Source of the DNA: Acetivibrio thermocellus ATCC 27405
GTDB taxonomy: Bacteria; Bacillota; Clostridia; Acetivibrionales; Acetivibrionaceae
NCBI RefSeq assembly: GCF_000015865.1
Contig: NC_009012.1
Span: forward strand, 2,721,081-2,785,080
Direction: 5' to 3'
Length of the DNA: 64,000 nucleotides
Every line of letters starts with the position of its first letter. Position 1 is the stretch's first letter. Below, piece after piece: positions 47,672 to 56,591 of this stretch. Under the pieces are notes generated by a model, which had not been told where the DNA came from, did no database searches, and saw only the letters and a list, made by a program, of their open reading frames with translations. Made by a program: the position numbers and the translations under genes.

Positions 47672-48819
47672 CTGTTGTGCTACCTGATAGTTTACAGGCT
47701 CAAGGAATATTATGGCAACTCAAACACCTATAGTATTCCTACTGAGTTTGAGGAATTAAATTTTTTAACCAAATACTAACTCTTTGATCCTCGAAAAATT
47801 AATATCACGGCCTATAAGCTTATTGATGTAATAACATAAGTTGTAGGCTAAAAGCTTGGTTTTTACCCTGGCTAAAAATCCCCAGTACGACTTTGCAAGC
47901 ACCTTCTCTATATTGAGTTGCTGGGTAAGCTGAGAAGCCGAAGTCTCTATCCGGCGCCTTAATTTGAAGATTAATTGCCTTATAGCTTTCGGAAACTGTA
48001 ACTTGCTGTTGCTCCTTTTAACAGGTAGGATCTCTATTTCCTTTTCCTCTTTTAGTTCAACAGCAAATTCTGTTCCAATATATCCCTTATCTCCAATTAA
48101 GGTTATCCGCCGGTAAGAATCAATCAGGTCCCATACACCAGCACGATCATCAACATTGGCAGGTGTAATTGCAAAATCAGTTATAAAACCATCCAGGGTT
48201 GCAAGCATATGCAGCTTATAGCCCAGATATATTTCTTTTTTGGAAGGACATTTTCCATAAGTTGCTCCGAAACCACGGAATGTTTTATGGAACTTGGCTC
48301 TTCCAAATTTGCACACCGGTATAGGAATACTATCTACTATCCGGTAAGGTTGCTGGGCATACCCTGTAAGGTTTGAGAGTTCTTTTCTGATTTCCTCAAT
48401 TACTGCGTGCAGGTTTCTGCGGGTTCTATTGAACCTGGTCCTGTCACAGAATTTGGGAAACAGGTCTCTCATATTCTTCTTACAGAAACCCAACCAAGCT
48501 TTCTCAGAGTCGATAGTGAGTAACTCTCCAACAATACATATGGTAATTATTTCACTATCGCTCATAACCGAATTATTGATGTTACAGCGATTTGCAATGT
48601 GTGGTGGAGTTACCTTCTGGTAAATGTCGTCAATTATGATGTAGGCGACAGTTACAAAGTCTTTTAAGTTTTCAATTTCTTTGATATAATAATTTTTATC
48701 AAGCTCCATCATATATTGTGACCTCCTATCATTAGTTTGGTGTTTAATGATAGGTTACAATATTATGTTGGAGTTTTTCATTCGCAATTTTTACCTGTAA
48801 AAAAAGCTAGCACAACAAG
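47672..48819 (-). mobile_element. IS982-family insertion sequence, about 1148 bp
   Basis: Ends are related inverted repeats, CTGTTGTGCTACC on the left and CTTGTTGTGCTAGC (complement) on the right. A 10-bp direct repeat TTAATTTTAT (47662-47671 and 48820-48829) flanks the element. It carries one transposase gene. The exact end may be off by one or two bases because the two terminal repeats differ by a C/CT. Confidence 0.8.
47765..48712 (-). CDS. IS982-family transposase
   Basis: This 315-residue DDE transposase has the family landmarks DSIPIPVCKFGRAKFHKTF (first Asp), ATYGKCPSKKEIYLGYKLHML, ITLIGDKGYIGTE (second Asp) and the basic LRRRIETSASQLTQ (Glu) helix. Length fits IS982. The gene looks intact, so the insertion may still be mobile. 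It is transcribed in the same direction as the resolvase it interrupts. Confidence 0.92.
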   Translation of the reverse strand: MMELDKNYYIKEIENLKDFVTVAYIIIDDIYQKVTPPHIANRCNINNSVMSDSEIITICIVGELLTIDSEKAWLGFCKKNMRDLFPKFCDRTRFNRTRRNLHAVIEEIRKELSNLTGYAQQPYRIVDSIPIPVCKFGRAKFHKTFRGFGATYGKCPSKKEIYLGYKLHMLATLDGFITDFAITPANVDDRAGVWDLIDSYRRITLIGDKGYIGTEFAVELKEEKEIEILPVKRSNSKLQFPKAIRQLIFKLRRRIETSASQLTQQLNIEKVLAKSYWGFLARVKTKLLAYNLCYYINKLIGRDINFSRIKELVFG

Positions 48820-49110
48820 TTAATTTTATTATCAACCAGCCATTGCCACTCCTGTAATATTTGTGTTTTATTACGCCCCAATCTATCCAAGGAATGGATA
48901 AAAAGCGTATCTCCAGAACGAATACTTCTTTTTAACGCTTGCCACCCAGGACGGTTAAAATCCCTCCCAGATATTTTATCTACGTAAATATCTCTCTCGT
49001 CAATATACTCGTTCAATTGTTTAATTGCATCGAGTTGCCTGTTCAAGTTTTGTTCTTTTGTGCTTACACGCAAATAAGCATAATTCCTTTGCATATCTCT
49101 ACCCCTATTT

Positions 49111-49216
49111 AAAAAAGTATACTTTTAAAAACAATAAAATTTTGCTGGAAATCATGTTTTAAAAAGTTTATATGCTATTTTTTAAACATTTGTAAAGTAT
49201 CATATACTTTTATAAA
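49111..49216. promoter_or_regulatory. Candidate res site of the serine resolvase
   Basis: Just upstream of the resolvase start lie AAAAGTATACTTTT (49113-49126, a perfect palindrome), a TTTAtatgctattttTTAAA dyad near 49165-49185, and AAAGTATCATATACTTT (49194-49210). Two or three spaced dyads next to the resolvase gene fit the layout of res sites. The rest of 49095-49391 shows an imperfect hairpin near 49338-49372 and no gene. Confidence 0.5.
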
Positions 49217-49391
49217 AATATAGCGCACTATCATTAAAAAAGCAGCATGTAAAATACAACCAAAAGTTGTAGAAAAGGGAGTAGAATAGTAATATTTATA
49301 AAGTCACCTTTCAGTTTACGCTTGTCCAAAACAAAAAAAGTGATAGCCTTATTCTCTAGAACAAGCCTACCACCTTATCTATAGAATTATA

Positions 49392-51485
49392 TTAATTTAA
49401 AACCCCACAAAGTTCCTTTTCTTTTTGTTCCCTATACTTCCGATATTCTTCCGCAAATTTTTCTTCAAATTCTTGTAAGTCTAAATTCATATTTCTATTT
49501 ATGAAATCATCCATGAATTCTCTATCTTCATCATTTTCAACTTCTTTTTGTAATTCACTAATATATTCTTTAAACTTACTGCTTACATTTTGTTTTTCTA
49601 TATCCTTTACATATTCTTCGATATCCCCATAATGCTGTAAAAGCAGGTTTAATTCTTTTCTCCCTTTAGATTTCAGGTATTCATTAAATGACTTAAAGTC
49701 TTGAACTCCTAATACTTTGCATAATCCGTATATATTAGAATACTGGTTATACTCTACCTCTTTTAATGTTAGCCTCTTGGGACCATACCGTGCATTTGAA
49801 ACAGTGCCAATAACTATTTTTGAATATACTTTCTCTAAAAGTTGCCTTTTTTGAAGAAGTGGAAGCGAATTAAAATATTCTTCTATATTCTCAAATTCCT
49901 CTTGCTCTTTTGCTTCACTAAGTAACGCTTCCCTTCGCTTTATTGCCTGAATTATTTTATTTTGTTGTTCTTCTTTAAGTTTTTTAACTTCTTTTATATC
50001 TTTTTCTGTATCTTTTATCATTTTTTCTATACGGTTATACTTTAAGGAACCCTTTTCTTCTTCTATTTGCATATTAATTAAGTTATCTAATTTTGTTAGA
50101 AGCCTCATTTCGTTTTTCTCAAGATTCTTAATTTCACCTTTTATTCTATTTATTTCTTTATCAAAAAGCATTTCTTCATTAATCCCGTGCTTTTCTCTCA
50201 AATAATTTTGATATTCTTTCACAAGTATAAAAGCCTCTTTTAACCTTGTAAAAAAGTCTTCTTTTATAAGATTAAAGGCTCGTTCTTCCTGCACGCTATA
50301 ATACCCATTACATAAGTTTTTTCCAGCATTAAACGTAGAACATTTATAATACACCTTTGCCTCTGCTATACTACCATCGGTTCTCTTGTGCCCTGGTTGA
50401 AGGCTACTTGTCATATTCCCCCCGCAGTGAGGGCATTTCAATATGTTAATAAACATTTTTTTGTGTGCATCAAAATATTCTTGTTTAGTTATAGAGGACA
50501 TTGCTTCTGCCATATTCAAGTTTTTTCTTATTTTTCTCCTACCCCGGAGCCTTTCAAGAGTTTCGAGAAAAAATTCTTCACTGATAATTGCTTCATGATT
50601 TCCCTTTGGCAAGTCAAAAAAGTCAATATCGTAAATACTTATTTTTTCCCAAATTCTAACACCTTGCTCTGTTTTTTTCTTCTGTTTTCTTTTTGCCCAA
50701 AATAGTCTTCCGCAATATACTGGATTTTCTAGTATTTTTTGAACGGTAGCGGTTGCAAATTGTTTATTTTGTCTTGTCCTATAACCATTTAAGTTTAAGT
50801 ATTGTGCAACATTTTTTATACTATATTTCTCTACCGTAAAAAGGTGGAATATAAGTTCTATGATTGGTTTTTCGTTTTCATCTACGACAAGCCGTTTCTT
50901 AATATCTTTTTTTCTTGTCTTTTTATCTGAGTTAAAGTTTTTATTCTCCTGTTGACTTACAGAATAAAATTCATATTTGTAGCCAAGCGGTGCGGGGCCT
51001 CCGTAGTAATTTCCAGCCTCTACGGATTTTTCTAATCCTGCTTTTACCCTTTCCCGTAATTGGTCAATAAAAAGTTCATTTAACATTGAATAAATACTTA
51101 CCATAATTTTGGCATTTTGCCCATTAATATCACCCATGAAGGCTCCATCGCAAGTAAACAAACGTAAATTATTCTCCTTGAGAATTTTAAAAATTTCTAA
51201 AGTATGGCTTATAGAACGGCTTATACGGCTTAAATCATAACAACAAATCCCTTCAATTTGCGAACCGGGTTCTTGTAGTAGTTTTAATAATTCCTTTAAT
51301 TCATCCCTTTGTTCTATAGTTATGCCACTTATTCCTTTGTCACAAAAATATATGAAATCTTTTTCACTATAACCTTGTGATTTTAATAAAGCCTCGCACC
51401 GTTCTTTTTGCACTTCAAGTGAATACCTGTCTTCTGCTGCTTGCTTTTCGCTTGAAACTCTCGTGTAAATTGCAATCTTACCCAT
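49392..51485 (-). CDS. Large serine recombinase (site-specific integrase)
   Basis: The 697-residue protein has a resolvase-type catalytic domain (about 1-150; nucleophile Ser11 in YTRVSSEKQ, with YDLSRISRSISHTLE), a recombinase domain (about 165-300; AGNYYGGPAPLGYKY), and a zinc ribbon (about 355-400; CPHCGGNMTS, then YKCSTFNAGKNLC). It ends in a long coiled coil (about 430-520), the features that control integration versus excision. It starts with GGACGGAGGGAG before ATG 51485 and lies 71 bp from the rlmH stop, just where an integrase should be next to its own attachment site. All key residues are present. Confidence 0.93.
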   Translation of the reverse strand: MGKIAIYTRVSSEKQAAEDRYSLEVQKERCEALLKSQGYSEKDFIYFCDKGISGITIEQRDELKELLKLLQEPGSQIEGICCYDLSRISRSISHTLEIFKILKENNLRLFTCDGAFMGDINGQNAKIMVSIYSMLNELFIDQLRERVKAGLEKSVEAGNYYGGPAPLGYKYEFYSVSQQENKNFNSDKKTRKKDIKKRLVVDENEKPIIELIFHLFTVEKYSIKNVAQYLNLNGYRTRQNKQFATATVQKILENPVYCGRLFWAKRKQKKKTEQGVRIWEKISIYDIDFFDLPKGNHEAIISEEFFLETLERLRGRRKIRKNLNMAEAMSSITKQEYFDAHKKMFINILKCPHCGGNMTSSLQPGHKRTDGSIAEAKVYYKCSTFNAGKNLCNGYYSVQEERAFNLIKEDFFTRLKEAFILVKEYQNYLREKHGINEEMLFDKEINRIKGEIKNLEKNEMRLLTKLDNLINMQIEEEKGSLKYNRIEKMIKDTEKDIKEVKKLKEEQQNKIIQAIKRREALLSEAKEQEEFENIEEYFNSLPLLQKRQLLEKVYSKIVIGTVSNARYGPKRLTLKEVEYNQYSNIYGLCKVLGVQDFKSFNEYLKSKGRKELNLLLQHYGDIEEYVKDIEKQNVSSKFKEYISELQKEVENDEDREFMDDFINRNMNLDLQEFEEKFAEEYRKYREQKEKELCGVLN

Positions 51486-51487
51486 AT

Positions 51488-51577
51488 TGACTCCCTCCGT
51501 CCTGTGTTATGGCTTCCTACTTCTAAGCATAACACATGAATTTTTGGAGTCATGTATTAGCGATGATACGGTTCACC
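51488..51577. other. Putative attachment junction at the 3' end of rlmH
   Basis: Between the recombinase start and rlmH lie nested dyads: TGACTCC (51488-51494) with GGAGTCA (51546-51552), and GTGTTATG (51504-51511) with CATAACAC (51528-51535). Serine-recombinase sites are imperfect dyads of this kind. The last codons of rlmH (GAA CCG TAT CAT CGC TAA, complement of 51557-51574) are equivalent to the SCC attB sequence GAAGCATATCATAAATGA. Confidence 0.55.
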
Positions 51578-52036
51578 ATTGATAATCTTAAATGATCTGT
51601 ACAACTGTTCAAGAAGTATCAACCTTGTTAATTGATGCGGAAATGTCATGTCCGAAAGGGACAGGCTAAAGTCCGCCATATTTAGAAGCTCCTTGTCTAT
51701 CCCCAGGGACCCTCCGATTACAAAAGTGACATGCGATTTGCCGGAAATAAAAAATGACTCTAGCTTGCGGGCCAATTCCTCAGAACTCATTTTGCTTCCG
51801 CGAACATCCAGGACAACAAGCAATGTTCCCTCTTTCAGCCTCTTAACAACTCTCTCGGCCTCACGCTTTTTAACCTGCTGTTCCTCAAGGCTGCTAAGAT
51901 TGTCGGGTGCATGTTCATCCTCAACTTCAATTATTTCCAGTTTGCAATATCTGGAGAGCCTCTTACTATACTCGTTTATTCCCTCTTTCAAATATTTTTC
52001 CTTTATCTTTCCCACCGCAATTATTGTAATCCTCAT
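51557..52036 (-). CDS. rlmH: 23S rRNA pseudouridine-1915 N3-methyltransferase RlmH
   Basis: RlmH, 159 residues, methylates pseudouridine 1915 of 23S rRNA with S-adenosylmethionine. The SPOUT knot is clear: FVIGGSLGI (SAM loop) and LSLSDMTFPHQLTRLILLEQLYRSFKIINGEPYHR. Length and C-terminus are complete, so integration of the island rebuilt the last codons. It follows walJ by about 20 bp. This is the gene known as orfX in staphylococci, the SCC attachment site. Confidence 0.96.
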   Translation of the reverse strand: MRITIIAVGKIKEKYLKEGINEYSKRLSRYCKLEIIEVEDEHAPDNLSSLEEQQVKKREAERVVKRLKEGTLLVVLDVRGSKMSSEELARKLESFFISGKSHVTFVIGGSLGIDKELLNMADFSLSLSDMTFPHQLTRLILLEQLYRSFKIINGEPYHR

Positions 52037-52055
52037 GCGTCTCTGCCGCTCCGTT

Positions 52056-52847
52056 TCAAATTTCCACCACCTGGCCGACTTTGTCCCTTAAAGCCACAGA
52101 AAGCTTTATATCCCTTTCTATATCTATATTCCTCTCTTTCAGTATATTGCGAACAGTCTCATAAGCCAGCTCGGGAAAATTATTTTCCTTGCTCAAATGC
52201 CCCAGCATGAAACACCTGGTTCCCCTCTCCGCAAGATGCGCCACCACCTTGCCTGCCATTTCATTGGACAGATGCCCTTTATCCCCCAGTATTCTCTTCT
52301 TCAGGGGCCACGGGTAAGGACCTACTTTTAACATCTCTATGTCGTGATTAGACTCTATCAGCAAAAAGTCACTTCCTTCGATATATTCCAGAAGCTCCCT
52401 GTTCATATGTCCAATGTCTGTGGCCGTTGTTATCTTGCTGTTTTCGACAAAAAAGTTGAAACCCACCGGTTCTACGGCATCATGAGGTATGGGGAAGGGG
52501 TTTATAATCACATCCCCTATTTCAAATTCTCTTCCCGTATTAAAATACATTTTATTTTTGACACTCACGGGACCTATGAGATTTTCCATGGCTGCCCACG
52601 TATTTTCATTGGCATAAATCGGAACATCATACTTTCTTGAAATTATGCCTGCTCCTTTAATATGGTCGCTGTGTTCGTGCGACACTAAAATGGCGCTTAA
52701 TTCCGAAGGCTTTTCGCCGATTGAAACAAGCGCTTCTGTAATTTTCTTACCGCTAAGTCCGGCATCAATCAAAATTTTGGTTTTACCGGTAGACAGAAAA
52801 ATTGCGTTACCACTGCTTCCGCTGTATAAGCTGCAAAATCTAATCAT
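52056..52847 (-). CDS. walJ: MBL-fold hydrolase WalJ (YycJ/VicX)
   Basis: This 263-residue metallo-beta-lactamase-fold protein has SHEHSDHIKG (H-x-H-x-D-H), TDIGHM (Asp metal ligand), and LGHLSKENN (His). WalJ proteins are reported as 5'-exonuclease-like and belong to the walRK operon, with a role in coordinating replication and cell division. ATG 52847 follows GGGAGAT; an upstream in-frame start is less likely. It stands between murA and rlmH, all on the minus strand. Confidence 0.93.
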   Translation of the reverse strand: MIRFCSLYSGSSGNAIFLSTGKTKILIDAGLSGKKITEALVSIGEKPSELSAILVSHEHSDHIKGAGIISRKYDVPIYANENTWAAMENLIGPVSVKNKMYFNTGREFEIGDVIINPFPIPHDAVEPVGFNFFVENSKITTATDIGHMNRELLEYIEGSDFLLIESNHDIEMLKVGPYPWPLKKRILGDKGHLSNEMAGKVVAHLAERGTRCFMLGHLSKENNFPELAYETVRNILKERNIDIERDIKLSVALRDKVGQVVEI

Positions 52848-52876
52848 TTGTAATCTCCCAACCATTAACTCGTCCG

Positions 52877-54130
52877 TTATTTTCTTACTATCTGCGCACC
52901 TAATTTGCTTAGCTTTCCCTCTATGTTCTCATAACCGCGATCTATGTATCTTATATTATACACTTCAGTCACACCTTCTGCAACCAGTCCGGCTATAACC
53001 AGGGCCGCTCCCGCCCTCAAATCCGTAGCCTTCACAGGTGCTCCGGAAAGTTTTCCCACTCCTTCAATAATCGCTATTCTGCCCTCAACCTTGATTTTCG
53101 CTCCCATTCTTTTGAGTTCATCCACATACTGGAACCTCGAATCCCAAATTCCTTCGGTTACAGTGCTCGTACCGTCGGCGAGGCAAAGCAGCACGGATGT
53201 CGGAGGATGCAAGTCGGTGGGAAATCCCGGATAGGGCAAAGTCTTGATATTTGCCCTTTCTATCTTATCAGTGCCGATAACCCTTACATAATCTCCGCCT
53301 TCCTGAACTTTTACATTCATTTCAACAAGCTTCGCACTTAGTGACTCGACATGCTTTGGTATTATATTTTTGACAGTTACATCTCCCTTTGTGGCAGCGG
53401 CGGCAATCATAAACGTACCGGCCTCTATCATATCAGGAATTATCGAATGGGATGTTCCTCCCGGCAAACCCGGAACACCCTTTATCTTTATAACATCGGT
53501 TCCGGCACCTTTTATATTTGCCCCCATTGCATTGAGGAAATTCGCCACATCAACGACATGCGGCTCCTTCGAGGCATTTTCAATAATCGTCGTTCCCTCA
53601 GCTTTTACAGCCGCAAGCATTATGTTAATGGTAGCCCCGACACTTACCACGTCCATATATATCTGAGCGCCCACCAGCTTTTCGGCTTCAAGCTTTACAA
53701 CACCGTGATCTATTTTTACTTTCGCACCTAAAGCCTCAAATCCTTTAATATGCTGATCTATCGGCCTGAATCCGAAATCACACCCTCCCGGGAGCGAAAC
53801 CTCCGCTTTTTTAAACCTGCCCAAAAGCGCTCCCATCAAGTAATAGGACGCCCTCAGGCATTTCACCATGTCATATGTGGCAGTATAAGACTTGATATTC
53901 TGAGAATTTATTGAAAGAGTGTCCTTGCTTTCAAATTTAATCTCGGCACCCAAATCTTTCAATATACTAATCAGCGTTTTAACATCATTGATATTTGGTA
54001 TATTCTCTATCGTACACGGTCCGTCGACCAATATGGCCGCAGGAATGATTGCAACGACAGAATTTTTGGCCCCGTTTATATTGACCTCACCTTCGAGAGG
54101 CCTTCCTCCTGTAACAACAAACTTTTCCAA
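52877..54130 (-). CDS. murA: UDP-N-acetylglucosamine 1-carboxyvinyltransferase MurA
   Basis: MurA, 417 residues, transfers enolpyruvate from PEP to UDP-GlcNAc, the first committed step of peptidoglycan synthesis. The catalytic loop [19 protein letters not shown] keeps the Cys that fosfomycin modifies (equivalent to Cys115), and [16 protein letters not shown] is the N-terminal Lys/Asn motif. Length is normal. The start appears to be TTG 54130 after GGGGGCG. Firmicutes often have two MurA copies; this is the one in the wal cluster. Confidence 0.96.
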   Translation of the reverse strand: MEKFVVTGGRPLEGEVNINGAKNSVVAIIPAAILVDGPCTIENIPNINDVKTLISILKDLGAEIKFESKDTLSINSQNIKSYTATYDMVKCLRASYYLMGALLGRFKKAEVSLPGGCDFGFRPIDQHIKGFEALGAKVKIDHGVVKLEAEKLVGAQIYMDVVSVGATINIMLAAVKAEGTTIIENASKEPHVVDVANFLNAMGANIKGAGTDVIKIKGVPGLPGGTSHSIIPDMIEAGTFMIAAAATKGDVTVKNIIPKHVESLSAKLVEMNVKVQEGGDYVRVIGTDKIERANIKTLPYPGFPTDLHPPTSVLLCLADGTSTVTEGIWDSRFQYVDELKRMGAKIKVEGRIAIIEGVGKLSGAPVKATDLRAGAALVIAGLVAEGVTEVYNIRYIDRGYENIEGKLSKLGAQIVRK

Positions 54131-54267
54131 CTAATACGCCCCCACTCGTATACCATATCAAAATCTATTGGCTCAAAATCCAACTGCACAACTTTCTTAG
54201 TCAATTATACTACTAAACACCATTGTTTGCCTACTATAAATTTAAATATTTGTTTGCATCACGCTTT

Positions 54268-55110
54268 TTATTCTATTTCTGTTCCGTCATATGCCTTAAA
54301 AAACTTGTTTTGTTTCTTTCCCTGGTTTTTATACTCAATACGCCAAACAGGAATGTCATCCAGCTCCCTGCTGCCGTCTTCCATCTTGTGTTCCTTAAAG
54401 CCCAGATCAATCCTTGTAATAGTAATATTTCTTATAGAATCATGGTGATGTATAAGCACCTGGTACACAGGCATTATTTTCTTGCTGTTAATTATACCGT
54501 TAATCTTTCTGTATCTTACTTCAAGATATGCTATGCCTTTGTCACTTAAGCCAACAGTAATATGGTTTTCATGGATCCAAAAACCCTTGTATTTTTGCTT
54601 GAAAACATAAGTTTTAAGGTTACCTTCCTCCTCAACCGTATCCAAATGATAATCCGTAACCGGCACTCCTGTTCCTTTAAGCATGTTTGACACAAGGTTC
54701 AGTACATTCTCCGCACTGTTTAAATCGTGTAATGTCCTCTCCGGTGACCCGTCCCTGAAAACAAAGGAATATTGGTCCGGAAAACTAAGTTCCTTGTCTT
54801 CATACTTTATATTGGGCAGTCTGGCCAGATTTTCACTGCTCTTTTTGTCCCCCAGCAGATTTTCAATCACCTTTTTTTTATCAAAACCCGCATCATGATA
54901 AGTAAGTGTACCCACACTGCCGTTAAAATCCGGTATGTCGCAGATTATGGCAACACCCCTTTCCGCCAAAGCCTGCCGGGCATCATCAATTGTATCTTTT
55001 GTAATATTGTTGCCGTTTAGTGTGTATATAAGAATAATACTTAAAAAAACATTCAAAAGAAAAAACAGCATTATAAAAATATTTTTAGTTTTAGCCCAGT
55101 CCATATCCAT
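54268..55110 (-). CDS. walI: WalI-like regulator of WalK (YycI)
   Basis: This 280-residue bitopic protein has one N-terminal membrane helix (about 10-32) after DWAKTKNIF, a short cytoplasmic start typical of YycI, and a large extracytoplasmic part with the two YycI-like domains (LEVRYRKINGIINSKKIM and VPVWRIEY). In Bacillus WalI works with WalH to restrain WalK. Its ATG overlaps the walH stop (TAATG), so it is translationally coupled. Confidence 0.85.
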   Translation of the reverse strand: MDMDWAKTKNIFIMLFFLLNVFLSIILIYTLNGNNITKDTIDDARQALAERGVAIICDIPDFNGSVGTLTYHDAGFDKKKVIENLLGDKKSSENLARLPNIKYEDKELSFPDQYSFVFRDGSPERTLHDLNSAENVLNLVSNMLKGTGVPVTDYHLDTVEEEGNLKTYVFKQKYKGFWIHENHITVGLSDKGIAYLEVRYRKINGIINSKKIMPVYQVLIHHHDSIRNITITRIDLGFKEHKMEDGSRELDDIPVWRIEYKNQGKKQNKFFKAYDGTEIE

Positions 55111-56576
55111 TATACCTCCGGTGGTTTCTTCTGCATGGGAACAACATACCTCTTGCCCTCCATCGTCTCAACTATCCAGACAGGCTCCAAACTCTGACTT
55201 TCCGTGCTGAATTTAACTTCATATGCCATATTTATATCCTTTACAGAAAAATCCTTTATACTTATATCCTTGTACAGATTGAATATATCATCAAACAAAC
55301 TTTCAAACTTGACATTCAGCATCAGGTTTTCTCTACCCGTCTTGAACTCTTTCAATATCCAATAACAACTTAGAACCCTTTGACTGTTGGCATCCACCGT
55401 TATGGCATGGTTTAGTTTGTTTTTATCTTTGTTGTTCACTGTATACTCATTAAACGAAACAGCTATGTCATTAAATTTATAATCAAAAGTAAAGCTGTAA
55501 TAACCGTTCTGCTCCACAATTCCCGACAAATAAACATCCACACCGGACACCAGCTTCTCCCTGTGATTGATAAATTCCAGCACTCTTTTTAAAGCTTCAA
55601 CTTTGCTGCCTTTTTCGTAGCTGTTGACTCCATGAAGATATTTGTACTCCAAAAGTCCATCGGTATAAATCCTGTACATATTGCTCAAATTTTGGAATGC
55701 AATAGTTTTATTGTAAACATCAATACTTCTTATGTAATCATCCTCATCCTCTCCAAGGACGATTTTTGCTATATCATCAAGGTCCTGACTGCTGTTTGGT
55801 TGCTGAATGTTTCTTATTTTCTCGGGAACATTGCAAATAAGATTCTTGTAGTTTCTGTATTTTGGCCCCTGGGCAACTATTAAGACATCCGGACTCAAAT
55901 ATTGATATACATAGTTTGTTACATATTCCTTTATGACACTGTAGCTTTCAATATTTTCATCGTACAGACTTGCTATAATATCATCATAGTCCTCCGTTGA
56001 CAAACCTTTATCCACGAAAGGAACAACATACTTGTTTACTTTGTCCCCGTCAAACACATATATATTGAGATTTTTGCCTGTACTTTCCGACGGAAGAATT
56101 GCCATTTTATAGATACCTTCAGATTTGAACCCGGATACCCATTTTTCATTAAGAAATGCCGCCAAAAGTTCAGAGCTTATACAGGTTTTAAATTCAAAAA
56201 CGAAGGATTTTTTTAAAACCACGTCTCCCCAAAATTCTTTGCCGTACTCCTCTTTGGAGGTCACATTTTTATCAGTCAGCAAATACTTTATATATGCTTT
56301 GGCATCATTCCACAACGGCTTAAAGTACTCATGATTTTCTTTTATTACCCAATGGGGACTTTCAAATCCTTCAGAAACCACAATCCTATAAGGCTTGAAA
56401 GCATCCCCCATGTCATATTCCGTCTCTCTTTGAGCTTTATAAAAAAAACCCCATAAAAAATTAGTAGGCACTCCCCGATTTTGATAATACCAAAGGATAC
56501 CTACCTGTATAAAACTCGTCAATATTAACAAAAACAGTATGTACAATTTTAATCTTTCACGGCCCAACCATTTCAT
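55110..56576 (-). CDS. walH: WalH-like regulator of WalK (YycH)
   Basis: This 488-residue bitopic protein has one membrane helix (about 9-29), then the YycH extracellular domains: YRIVVSEGFESPHWVIKENHEYFKPLW near the start and IAFQNLSNMYRIYTDGLLEYKY in the middle. The C-terminal VEFSTESQSLEPVWIVET-like strand resembles WalI, as expected for these paralogous folds. Pairs with WalI to inhibit WalK in Bacillus. The start lacks a clear ribosome site, and it follows the secreted 176-residue protein by 15 bp. Confidence 0.85.
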   Translation of the reverse strand: MKWLGRERLKLYILFLLILTSFIQVGILWYYQNRGVPTNFLWGFFYKAQRETEYDMGDAFKPYRIVVSEGFESPHWVIKENHEYFKPLWNDAKAYIKYLLTDKNVTSKEEYGKEFWGDVVLKKSFVFEFKTCISSELLAAFLNEKWVSGFKSEGIYKMAILPSESTGKNLNIYVFDGDKVNKYVVPFVDKGLSTEDYDDIIASLYDENIESYSVIKEYVTNYVYQYLSPDVLIVAQGPKYRNYKNLICNVPEKIRNIQQPNSSQDLDDIAKIVLGEDEDDYIRSIDVYNKTIAFQNLSNMYRIYTDGLLEYKYLHGVNSYEKGSKVEALKRVLEFINHREKLVSGVDVYLSGIVEQNGYYSFTFDYKFNDIAVSFNEYTVNNKDKNKLNHAITVDANSQRVLSCYWILKEFKTGRENLMLNVKFESLFDDIFNLYKDISIKDFSVKDINMAYEVKFSTESQSLEPVWIVETMEGKRYVVPMQKKPPEV

Positions 56577-56591
56577 CCAAATCCCAGACCT

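Larger units (their letters stand above)
47313..49094 (-). pseudogene. Serine resolvase/invertase, split by an IS982-type insertion
   Basis: The N-terminal part (49094 to 48820) has the resolvase fold with nucleophile Ser11 (YLRVSTKEQNLNRQL) and DTLFIHSLDRLGRN. The C-terminal part (47661 to 47313) starts IVILDMPLLDTRRY and ends in an HTH, GEITATKAMQLLGLKRNTFYKFA. Removing the IS (47672-48819) and one 10-bp duplication restores one frame, ...WLVDNKIN-IVILDMPLLDTR..., about 205 residues, so the only visible damage is the insertion. It belonged to the Tn3-resolvase group and was probably the cointegrate or dimer resolution system of the island. Confidence 0.85.
39374..51571. mobile_element. Putative integrated island in rlmH with restriction-modification genes
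   Basis: The right end is set by a large serine recombinase gene that begins 71 bp from the rlmH stop. The left end is proposed from a 9-bp direct repeat ATGATACGG at 39374-39382 that matches 51563-51571 in the last codons of rlmH. Contents are accessory: vsr, primase/HTH protein, type II restriction-modification, a resolvase split by an IS, and several orphan genes, in lower-GC sequence than its flanks by eye. The left boundary is the weakest part. Confidence 0.5.
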
